Below, one piece after another: positions 48,171-58,499 of a DNA stretch of 64,000 nucleotides. Both the position numbers and the translations under genes were made by a program. Numbering within the stretch: the stretch's first letter is position 1; each line of letters begins with the position of its first letter. The notes below the pieces were generated by a model, which saw only the letters and a program-made list of their open reading frames with translations, ran no database searches and had not been told where the DNA came from. The DNA is from Diplolepis rosae (lineage: Eukaryota; Arthropoda; Insecta; Hymenoptera; Diplolepididae): the NCBI GenBank assembly GCA_030998225.1, contig JAPYXD010000522.1, positions 7,378,001 through 7,442,000 on the forward strand, given 5' to 3'.

Positions 48171-48323
48171 ATTACATCTGTCTAATATGGAATTTTTCTT
48201 TGTGAAAAAATTTGATACAGAACTATTTTAATATTGTGCTAGGATCTCCGCGAAGAAATCAAAGGAATATCTGGGGGCCTCGAGTTAATTGAAAAGTATG
48301 AGAAACAAGGTTTTATTTGAAAC

Positions 48324-48520
48324 CATGGGACCGGAACCGAACGCGATCATGAGCTATTTTATCGCTCTTAACAAAAAATGTTTGCCAATTGAAGCTACCA
48401 ACATAATCGAGGCTTTATATCAGTTGTTCAAATGTCACTACGTCTTCGAAACGGCCTATGATTGAGACTTGGCGAACTTCTTCAAATTCATCGCGATCAC
48501 TTTCTGTGGCTTGTACGACA
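48324..48520 (+). pseudogene. Further exon-like piece of the element's gene
   Basis: The frame GPEPNAIMSYFIALNKKCLP, then TNIIEALYQLFKCHYVFETA, a stop (YD*), and DLANFFKFIAITFCG. The pattern 'I-x-A-x-x-x-L-F-K-x-x-Y-V-F...L-x-N-F-F-x-F' recalls the N-terminal region of the same protein family. An in-frame stop at 48464 breaks it. A poly-C run follows at 48532-48547. Confidence 0.45.
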
Positions 48521-48968
48521 ATAAAATTTTACCCCCCCCCCCCCCCCATGCAAGAGATATCCCGATTGATCTTATAAGACTTATCGGCTCCACGGTTTGA
48601 TATATAGATTGCTTGCCCTAAAGAAAATCATTTTTGAATCTCTTTCATAAATAATGCAATTAGTTTAATTTGCGAATTACTAATTTGCTCATGTGATAAT
48701 TTCCAAAAAGGGTAGTATTTACAATAAGTCTATTTTCGTACTCTATTTTTGTACTTAAACCGCAAAGGTGGATCTCAAATGTCTTATTTGTGGAATAGAT
48801 TTAGATAGCATTGATAGTACCCGTTCTCACTTTCGCCTGAAGCATGGCTTATTCAATGGCAAGCTTTTGGTTTTAGAATGTTGTTTGCCGAAGTGCACAG
48901 AAAAACTGAATTCGTATAAGAGCTTCAGGGAACATTTGACATCTAGCCACGACAGCCTACATTATGTA

Positions 48969-49878
48969 CCAGGTCTAGAAGTATGAAACCGGAATTTCCC
49001 TATAGATGGTGCTTGCCATCAGTTTAGGGACCGTACGACCGATTCTGCAGCGCCATCTTCTCCCTCTAGCAGCTGAGAAAGATTTTCAGTAGACAGCAAC
49101 CCAAGATCGATATACCAGTGTATTTACTACAAGCATCAACATGTCGAGTTTTGTGCCTACGAACTACAATTTGCGGACAGCACTGGTTTTTTGTTATCAC
49201 TTGGAGAAAACTGCTGCAAAATCGCATCGAATGCTTGTCGAAGCTTGCGGTGAACATGCTCTTGGCAAAACACAGTGTTTCGAGTGGTTTAAAAAATTCA
49301 AAAGTGGTAATTTTGATGTGAGAAACGAAGATCGTCGAAAACCACCGAAAAAATTTGAAGAAAACGAATTATCTATTATGAGCTGCTAAAACCTGGTGAA
49401 ACTGTCTACACGAATCGCTACCAACAGCAAATGATCGATTTAAATCGAGCATTACAAGAAAAACGACCGGATTATCGAAGAAGGCAACACAAAGTCATTT
49501 TTCTTCACGATAATGCCCCATCACACACAGCGAAACGGGTCAAGGAAACGATCAAGACGTTCAGTTGGAAAATACTGGCGCATGCCGCTTATTCTCCAGA
49601 CTTGGCTCCGTCGGATTACCATCTGTTCGCATCACTGGGCCACGCTCTCGCTGAACAACGCTTCACTTCGTACGAAAATGTACGAGAATGGCTGGATAAC
49701 TGGTTTGATTTAAAAGACGAACAGTTTTATTGGCGTGGCATTCATCACCTTCCGGAGAGGTGGGAAAAATGTGCAAATAGCAATGGAGATTACTTTGAAT
49801 AAAATATTTTTTATTATTTTCATGCAACAGACGTGTAGCTTTTGCAAAAAAATTCCGGTTTCACACTTCTAGACCTGG
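48969..49878 (+). mobile_element. Mariner element, 910 bp, deleted inside
   Basis: 29-bp TIRs starting CCAGGTCTAGAAGTATGAAA (48969-48997) and inverse (49850-49878); TA on both sides (48967-48968, 49879-49880). One base differs between the TIRs. A complete mariner is about 1.3 kb; here the middle is lost. Inserted in the coding frame of the element's gene, directly after the Val codon. Confidence 0.95.
49141..49802 (+). pseudogene. Mauritiana-type mariner transposase, internally deleted
   Basis: The N-terminal frame 49141-49389 (MSSFVPTNYNLRTALVFCYH, HALGKTQCFEWFKKFKSGNF, PPKKFEENEL) is the first DNA-binding domain. It then jumps to LKPGETVYTNRYQQQMIDLN and VIFLHDNAPSHTAKRVKETI (second catalytic Asp) and AAYSPDLAPSDYHLFASLGH (third Asp, D34D), LPERWEKCANSNGDYFE to the stop at 49802. 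The first catalytic Asp block (TGDEKW) and about 130 residues are missing, so it cannot transpose itself. Resembles mauritiana (Mos1-like) proteins. Confidence 0.9.
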
Positions 49879-50505
49879 TAAGTAATACAAATGTAACCAC
49901 ACAGAAAGAAATGCGAGTAAATGAAAATGGAGAATCCAGCGCAATTGGTAAAAAGGCGGTCGATTTTCGCAACAAAAGTACTTCTATTTTACAACCCATT
50001 AATGCTAATTCTGCTGTCAGAGATGACACTTCAAAAGATCAAAATACTGGGAAAGTATGTGGGGAAAAACAATTCGATAATTACGAAATTTTTTTTATCA
50101 ATCTCGATGCGTCAAGTTTCACCAAAACAGATATCGACAAAATTGTCGAGGGAAGTTCTAACTTGTTACATCAGGTATTGAAAAATATTACTGAAATTTG
50201 TTCTGACGCACCACCACTTATTGTAAAGAAAATTGACGATTACGTCAATGAATAAAAAAAGAATGGAAAATTTGGCAACTAACATAAATACAAAAGAAAT
50301 AAGCTAGTATCGACTCAAGCTGGAATAGTTATGCCAAAATTCGTTCTTGTTGGTAAAAGATCTAACCAGATACGTGATAGGAAAACAGGTATTTACAAAC
50401 TATCCCAGTAACTTGTGAAATGGCTTATATTCCGATATTAGAGACAATCGAATCCGTTTTGTTGGACAAATCTGTATGGCAGGAAATATCGAAGACCCAT
50501 ATTAA

Positions 50506-51214
50506 GGGAGGTTTCTACTTTGTTCGGCCGAAAAAACGTGCTTTTTTTAGAAATTTTTTTTGGGGAACGTATTTAAGATAAACACATGAAATTTTTTTTC
50601 AGTTGTAGGTACAAGTTTATTGTACAAGTACAAAAAGTTTTTTTTCACTTTATACTGAAGCAAAACTTTGAACGCGTTTTTTTCAAAACTATATCTTTTG
50701 GTCTTGCGGAAGTGATTTAAGCCAGACGAGTTAAGCAATGGCCACGAAATTTTTAACAGTCGTGTATCAAGGGCTTAGCTATGGCTCGTACTAGAATCTT
50801 CAGTAAATATTAACAATTTTTCATTTTACATAACAATTTGTATCGAAAAAAGTGGGCAAAAATCGAGTTTTTCATTCAAAATCGCATAATTGTTTCATTT
50901 TTCATTTTTTTTCGAAATCCTAGTACCGGCCAAAGACAAAAGTATACAAAGTGAGAATATATTTCATTTTTGTGTTTCAGGTCATCTGCAACAGCGGCAG
51001 CACTTCCGCGAGTGGGAAAAATTCGTTCGGCGCGCCGCCATTGCTCAATGCCCTCCCCCCCTTTGCATATTTCTACTCAAAACTTTTTGTAGTTGTACAA
51101 TAAACTTGTACCTACAACTGAAAAAAAATTTCAAGTGTTTATCTTAAATACGTTCGCCAAAAAGAATTTCTAAAAAAAGCACGTTTTTTCGACCGAACAA
51201 AGTAGAAACCCCCC
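50506..51214. mobile_element. TTAA-target MITE, 709 bp, long inverted ends
   Basis: TTAA at 50502-50505 and 51215-51218. The inverted ends of about 130 bp start GGGAGGTTTCTACTTTGTTC and include GCACGTTTTTTC and GTTGTAGGTACAAGTTTATT. G-rich ends with a TTAA target fit Kolobok-like (or piggyBac-like) elements. Without it and one TTAA, the coding frame of the large element continues (KTHI, then NQNGQIRGFRDG). Confidence 0.9.
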
Positions 51215-52859
51215 TTAATCAAAATGGCCAAATAAGAGGATTCAGAGACGGTACATATTATCAAAGACATGTCTTATTCAAAGAAAACAACTCCAATGTC
51301 GCTTTAATTTTCTACTTTGACGAGTTTGAAACCGTAAATCCATTAGGGAGCGAAACCGGTGGCCATAAGATAGGAGCAATATATTGTGCTTTGAGGAATT
51401 TGCCTAATGAATTCAATGCAATTCTCGAAAACATTCATTTAGTTGGTCTTTTTTATTCCATTGATGCAAAAATTAATGGAATGGAGAAAATATTGCGTCC
51501 TTTAATTTGAAAGACAATTTGGGGGGAAACATGCTCTACAGTTTACCACAGTCTTTCAATAAAACGAATTTCTGTAGAATTCGTACTGTTTCTCACGAGT
51601 CGGCAAAGACCATGATTTTGGAGAAAGAAGAAAGCTTCAGATCCGAATTATTAAATTCCCGTTGCGAGGATGACAATTTTTGCAGAACTACAGGACAAAA
51701 AGCAGAAACAATTTTCAACAAGCTGGAATTTTTCAGTGAATTTGACTGCTTATCTGTTGACATTGCCCACGTTATATTAGAGGAGATTGCTCAGGCTGAA
51801 ATAAAATTATTCCTAAAAGAAGTCGTTGGAAAAAAAAATTGATAAGAATCGAAGATTTAAATGAACGAATTATGAGATTCAATTACGGACTAATTGAGTC
51901 TGCAAATAAGCCAAGTCCTATCGTTTTAACACAGAAAAGCAATCTGATTGGTCAACGAGCTGTGCAAACCCGATGTTTGATAACTTTTTTGCCACTTATA
52001 ATCAGTGATATCGTTACGGAAGCTAATGAACAGTCAGAATCAGATTCGGTTTCACAGAAATGGAAAGTTCTTTTGTTGCTGCTGCAAATCATGGAGATCG
52101 TTTTCTCGCCTGTGGTTACCTCTGCGATGCTTGCAGAATTAAAAGAATTGATAACCGCTCATCACTCTTTCTATCTAGAATGTTTTAGAAGTCACTTGCT
52201 TCCTAAACATCACCTGATGCTTCATTACCCACTATTATTAAAACTAATGGGACCACTTATATTTTTGTGGACTTTAAGATTTGAAGTGAAGCATAACTAT
52301 TTTAAGGATTTAATGAAAAAGATTAAAAATTTTAAAAATGCGGTAAAACCTTTATCTGAACAGCAAGCATCAGAAGTATATGTACGATAAATGGTTTGTA
52401 CAAGCAAAAAATGTACAACAAGCGATTGAGGCATCAGGAGGAACAGAAATGGACGTTGAATAAATGTTGGGAAAATACGATATTCACGCAAAAAGTTGGA
52501 AAAATTTTTTGCCACAAAAAGTACAGCTGTATCGAAAATTTAACTACAGAGTGGAATATAGACAGGGTTTTTTCATAGCAACAAAAGAAACTTATTCAGA
52601 ATTTCCTATTTTCCAAGAAATTGTTACCTTACTTGTTGCTTCTGATACACCTTTTGCTGTATGTAAAATTTACAAAACTGTCGAATACAATGAGTTATAT
52701 TTAGGGTATAAAATCCAAGGAAAAATTCCTTACAAAAATCGCATAATTAATTTGAAAGAATTGTCACATATTTTAGTTTATGAACGACATCAACCATATC
52801 ACTCTTCTGGGTATTATATAATTTCAAGATATAAAATAATATGAAATGATACCATTAGA

Positions 52860-53890
52860 AAATAAGATTGTTTTGAACAATAAAAATATAACACGGAAAA
52901 TGATATATTTAATATTCTTTGCATTTTGACCTGTACACTCAAATGGAAGCTACTTCTAAGATATTTCACATGATTTATATTTAGACGTCTTCGTCATAAT
53001 ATTCTCATTGGACAAAAAATTAAACATTAATGTTACTACATCAAGCCGTATAGTATTAATATATAATTTATATTTTCCAAATAAAGTATAAAATCCTACA
53101 ATACTAAAAAAAATTTCATCTATCGATTCATTTGTCACGTATCCATGACAGTTATATTATATATTATAATCATATAAAACTATTATGCTATTATATCATA
53201 TAACACGTTTTATTGTTGCTATAAATATTGTTGCTAGATACATGTAATTGTTTTTATAAATAATTTCACTATTACTATTAACTAAAATATCAATAAACAA
53301 TTGATTTTATTGATAAAATACTAATTACAACAAATATTACCTTTTATTATTATTAACTATCATTATTACTATTGTTAATAATAACAATTAACAAAATGCA
53401 ACAAATGTTATACAACAACAATATTACTTCAACCTTTATATTTAAAATTATTATTAATCTCTATTATTATTAATATTTAATATTGTTATTAACAATAATT
53501 GTCAAAATGCAACAAATATTAAATAATAACAATGTTACTTCAATTTCTTGATTTGCAATAATTATCAATCACTTTCATTATAATTATTTCATATTGTTAT
53601 TAAAATTTGCAACAAATATTATAATAATGTTACTTCAAATTTTATAATAATAATGTTTATAATAATTATTATTATTGTTAATATTCTTATTTGATGTTAA
53701 TCAACAATCAGCAATTAATTATAAAATACGTTCTTTTAATAACTATTACTATTATGTTATTTTATAAACAAAAGCAATGGTTAAATATAAAGATTAATAG
53801 AATTATAAACAAATCATAATCACCATTTATGTACAACAATTGTATTATAGTTACTCTATTATTTACCTATGTATAAAAATAATGTAATTG
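52860..53890. other. Extremely AT-rich stretch with TTATTATT-type tracts
   Basis: No gene recognised. Dense ATTATTATTA/AACAATAATA tracts. This is the 3' untranscribed part of the CACTG element or an AT-rich insertion in it. Confidence 0.4.
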
Positions 53891-53894
53891 ACCC

Positions 53895-54790
53895 TTACGA
53901 CTAAATCTACCTAAACCTGGTGGCACGGGTTTACACAGCTTCTTAAGAAGATGTGGGTAACACCCACACCAAGAAATCATGACCCTCACGGACTTTGAAA
54001 ATCGGTGTGAGACCCTTAGGTCACTAACGCAGCATACAAGCAAAGCTGGCCCATGGTTTCAATTCAACACACTGACACCTAAGATACCAATGCACTTCGA
54101 AAAAGCTATTGAAACTATACAACTCGAACCCCCATGCTTCCGTTCTACGGATTGAAACCACAAGCGACAATATATACCAGATGTCGAGGCCTAAGGAGAG
54201 TCGTCGAAATCTACGGAGTCTAAGTGCGGATCAAATTTCAAACCGACCCATCGTCGCAGTGCCGGTAATAAATCGTCAAGTCGCCAAAGTCACAACAAGG
54301 TAGCAAGTGACATATTTGTGGCCGCAACATAATTGTTTCAAACCAGGATTACGTGTCAGTGTGCGAAACCAAATAAGGATAATCTACGACTAAGTGTTGG
54401 AGTTACCTATTATTGGCACCAGGAAGGACTAAGACCAACTAAAGGAATATTGTACCTAATAGGCACCTAACATCAAAACAAACCGGTAAGTTAATAAAAA
54501 GAAACCCTTCTCTTTATTAAATTTCTCTTGTCCTTTTACACTTAAACTCACGGTTCGATTTTCTTTAAGGTTGGACAAAACTAGACTCACCCAACCGAAA
54601 GGAAAAACCAGCCTGCCAACAACTCTTTTCGTTTGGGTCAATATAGTAATTTTCAATAAACTATACTTGTTAAAATTGTTATTTAATTTATTTGGCTTGT
54701 CCTCTACCTGGTAATTTATTAATTACAATTAATAATAACAGAGGAATATAGATAGGGTAATTGGCTCTAGACTTTAGGTAGGAAATATTC
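53895..54790. other. Higher-GC segment of unknown origin inside the element
   Basis: Composition changes at about 53895 (CGACTAAATCTACCTAAACC) and returns to AT-rich near 54790 (CTCTAGACTTTAGGTAGGAA). The short end similarity ACCTAAA.../...TTTAGGT may be an inverted pair. A 64-codon frame (54109-54303, MSRPKESRRNLRSLSADQIS) has no recognisable relative. Possibly another insertion. Confidence 0.3.
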
Positions 54791-55051
54791 ATATTAATTT
54801 AAAACTTAGGACGTCACACATTAAAAAAACGAAAAATAAACATAATGATAAGTATTACCATTTCTCCAAGTTCATACAGAACATTTTTATTTTATTTGAA
54901 CAAAGTTTAATGTCTTAATAAACCACTTAAAATAATTGGTTTTCTTTAAAAAATGATTTTTTAAAATTCAAACATCAAAAAACCAGTGATTGGCTTGATA
55001 TCCAGAAAAATGCATTACGTATCAAACAATCAAACATATAAATCGTTTATT

Positions 55052-55220
55052 AACACCAAAGTGGTGTTCATGATACTTTCTTTAACACTAATGTGGTGTG
55101 AAACTTGAATAAAGTTGAATATCGACACCGAACACCGAATTCACACCGCAGTAGTGTGACTTTCACATTTGACTAGTGTGAGGCTCAAAAATCAACACCT
55201 ATTCGGTGTTAGGAGCCACA
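55052..55220 (+). repeat. Right subterminal palindromes of the CACTG element
   Basis: AACACCAAAGTGGTGTTC (55052), AACACTAATGTGGTGTGA (55084), CACACCGCAGTAGTGTGA, and CAACACCTATTCGGTGTTAG (55194) with half sites between. They mirror the left cluster. Confidence 0.7.
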
Positions 55221-55359
55221 CCGATTTTTAACAGTGTATGATAGAAAACGGTGAAAAATCAATCCCACTTAATCCGATGCAATCCGAATGAATCTAAATG
55301 AATCTGAGGTATTCCTGTACACACATAAGGGTTTTAAAGTTTCATGAAACTTTGATTAA

Positions 55360-55478
55360 GGTAGTACTGTCGGTACGTAGCTAATCAAATGAGTACATTT
55401 TTTTGACTTAATGTTCACCAGTGATGATTTCAATTTTATCAATATCTGAACGGTATTTTCATTTACGACAGTGCTACC
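55360..55478. mobile_element. Small TTAA-target MITE, 119 bp
   Basis: TTAA at 55356-55359 and 55479-55482. Ends GGTAGTACTGTCG and CGACAGTGCTACC. Confidence 0.7.
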
Positions 55479-56084
55479 TTAAAAGAATGTTTTTATGAAA
55501 CTTAAAACATCTTTATGCTTCGCAAGTTTCTTTTATGGTAATCCCATTTAAAACCAGGTTTCAACTTATTAATTCACCTGAACATAATCAAAATATATAT
55601 TAAAGAAGGAATATTATACTTGAAGAATTCCAAACTTTGTAAGAGATTAAGGCTATGTTTTATTTATCCGATCCCTAACTTACTGACACGTTTTTTTCGC
55701 TCTTCGTATTTCCACATTAATTGAAATATCGAGTTAAAACGTTCAGTCATTGAATAAAAAGAACTAAGGAACTTACTTAAATTATATAAAAAATTAAATA
55801 GTCCCTTCAAATTTTATTGAGTTATATTTTGTCTGCTTCCAGATGGCCATTCGATATCACTACTGTAAAACAATTAAAGATGCTTCATTTCAAAAATCTC
55901 AAAATATAAAACATGCCATGCTCTGCAGGGACAACTAAAGAAACAATATTTATATAAAGATACAATCAGTATCCAATGTGGAATAATTTTATTCAAAATA
56001 AAGCAATATTAAAATTATTTAAAATGAATTATTTGATGCAAACATTTATGCCGTTCCCATGATACCACTCAAATACTTATTTTC

Positions 56085-56185
56085 GATTAATTTTTCCTAT
56101 TTTTTCAAGTCGATCAAATTCCTCTTGTATTATTTTTAGATTCTTATCACATTTGAAAAGGTATTGCTCTTTTATACAGGGTGAC
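56085..56185 (-). CDS. Possible terminal exon of unknown gene
   Basis: Minus strand reads IKEQYLFKCDKNLKIIQEEF, DRLEKIGKINRK and a stop at about 56085. The protein-like helical, Lys/Glu-rich composition and position 1 kb downstream of RpL11 suggest a host exon end, but there is no clear acceptor and the frame is short. Confidence 0.25.
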
Positions 56186-56753
56186 TTTTTTTATCTTCAG
56201 ACATTGGAATATCTCAAGAAATGTGCATTTAAAGAAAAAAAAAATGTCCAGAATAAAAAAATTTTATTTTCGAAGGGAAAAAGCGATTCTCCAAAAACGT
56301 TTCCAAGTTTACTCTTCAAAAATGATTGGATTTTAAGGAATGACGGCTCACTTTCTTCGAACATTTTTAGAAAACTCCATCATCTAAGATTTTTTAATCA
56401 ATTTCTCATTTTTTAACTACAGCTATTTATTTTTAAAAAATTTATTAAATTTTTCAACATTTCTAATTAGCAGTTAAAAAATTGGAAATTATTTGAAAAA
56501 TCTAAGATAATAGTTTTCTAACAATGTTTAAAGAAAATGAGACGTCATTCCTTGAAATCCAATCATTTTTTTTTAATAAACTTGGAAAAAATTGAGTTGA
56601 GCTTTCACCTTCAGTAATTGTTACGGGAAGACATTTTTTCCGATGGAATGAACATTTATCTCTTAGAATATGTGTTAAATAACAGCTCAGTTTACAAAGT
56701 GGGAAATAATCAAGTTTTCCAAGGGCTTCATCACTACGGTCGTACCTCCTTAA

Positions 56754-56948
56754 GGTTGTATGGTAGGCTTTGACGTCACCAATTATATACGACCGCTTTA
56801 TAATTAAAATAATAATTTTAACAAATTTCCGGAGAAGATAGTAATGCGTTACATTTTTTTTGCATTGCTGTCTTCTCCGTAAAATTGATTTAAATTATTA
56901 TTTTATTAATAAAGTAATCGTATGCAATTGTTGACGTCAGAACCGGCC
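56754..56948. mobile_element. TTAA-target MITE, 195 bp, inside a Penelope-type motif
   Basis: TTAA at 56750-56753 and 56949-56952. Ends GGTTGTATGGTAGGC and the inverse of GGCCGGTTCTGACGTC; the arms show CCTTACTATC/GCAATGCTGTCTTCTCC-type inverted similarity. On its right GGACCCTCTTCAGTGCCA is the remaining half of a hammerhead-like motif as at 1516-1555. Confidence 0.7.
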
Positions 56949-57123
56949 TTAAGGACCCTCTTCAGTGCCATACATAAAAACTTGCCTCAATGCTTGTAAA
57001 TAAAAATGATGTAGATCACAGGGGTAAAATCATGTGACTTTGCTGATCGGAAATTTCTTATACTTGAATTATTTTGCAAGTTGGGAAAACGTAATGAATT
57101 ATAAACTGGAATATCTTTTCAGT

Positions 57124-57129
57124 TTTATT
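57124..57129 (-). terminator. Polyadenylation signal of RpL11
   Basis: AATAAA on the minus strand 13 bases after the stop codon; the 3' UTR is therefore very short, as in many ribosomal protein genes. Confidence 0.65.
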
Positions 57130-57141
57130 ACAATACATATT

Positions 57142-58471
<1,330 letters not shown>

Positions 58472-58478
58472 TATTATA

Positions 58479-58488
58479 GGGAAGAAAG
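58479..58488 (-). promoter_or_regulatory. RpL11: TOP-like pyrimidine tract upstream of RpL11 start
   Basis: CTTTCTTCCC on the minus strand, a few bases before the ATG (58471). A C followed by pyrimidines at the 5' end is the known 5'TOP signature of ribosomal protein mRNAs, giving translational control by growth signals. The transcription start is not proven. Confidence 0.5.
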
Positions 58489-58499
58489 TCGAATGGTCA

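Larger units (their letters stand above)
48768..52844 (+). pseudogene. tnp2-like transposase gene (C2H2 + core), broken by two insertions
   Basis: Pieces in order: C2H2 pair CLICGIDLDSIDSTRSHFRL-KH and CCLPKCTEKL..HLTSSH (48768-48968); linker 49881-50255, IFFINLDASSFTKTDIDKIV; ETIESVLLDKSVWQEI (50420-50501); after the MITE, GFRDGTYYQRHVLFKENN, FYFDEFETVNPLGSE and HKIGAIYCALRNLPNEFN (51219-51510); DNLGGNMLYSLPQSFNKTNF, CRIRTVSHESA, VDIAHVILEEIAQAEIKLFL (51507-51838); FNYGLIESANKPSPIVLTQK, LLPKHHLMLHYPLLLKLMGP, LRFEVKHNYFKDL (51839-52390); and a C-terminal domain 52464-52844. Polyadenylation-like AATAAA is at 52879. From memory this is an uncharacterised metazoan family; likening it to tnp2/DUF4218 of EnSpm is inference. 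Frameshifts near 50400, 51510, 51838 and 52400 make it a pseudogene. Confidence 0.55.
46688..55236 (+). mobile_element. Large CACTG-ended element (EnSpm/CMC-like) with coding interior
   Basis: The left end is CACTGTAAAAAAT (46688), the right end ATTTTTAACAGTG (55236), with TA on each side. Clusters of palindromes of the form ACACC-N-GGTGT lie in both subterminal regions (46708-46840; 55052-55220). The interior carries a multi-exon gene on the plus strand, 46952-52844. Later insertions: palindromic MITE 47382-47957, mariner 48969-49878 and TTAA MITE 50506-51214. Without these the element is about 6.35 kb, a plausible size for an autonomous EnSpm-type element. The superfamily is inferred. Confidence 0.7.

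Noticed and set aside
48532..48547. Poly-C runs (also 2827-2842 and 46472-46482) as structural elements
   Set aside because: Simple homopolymers, length likely unreliable in assemblies; no function inferred.
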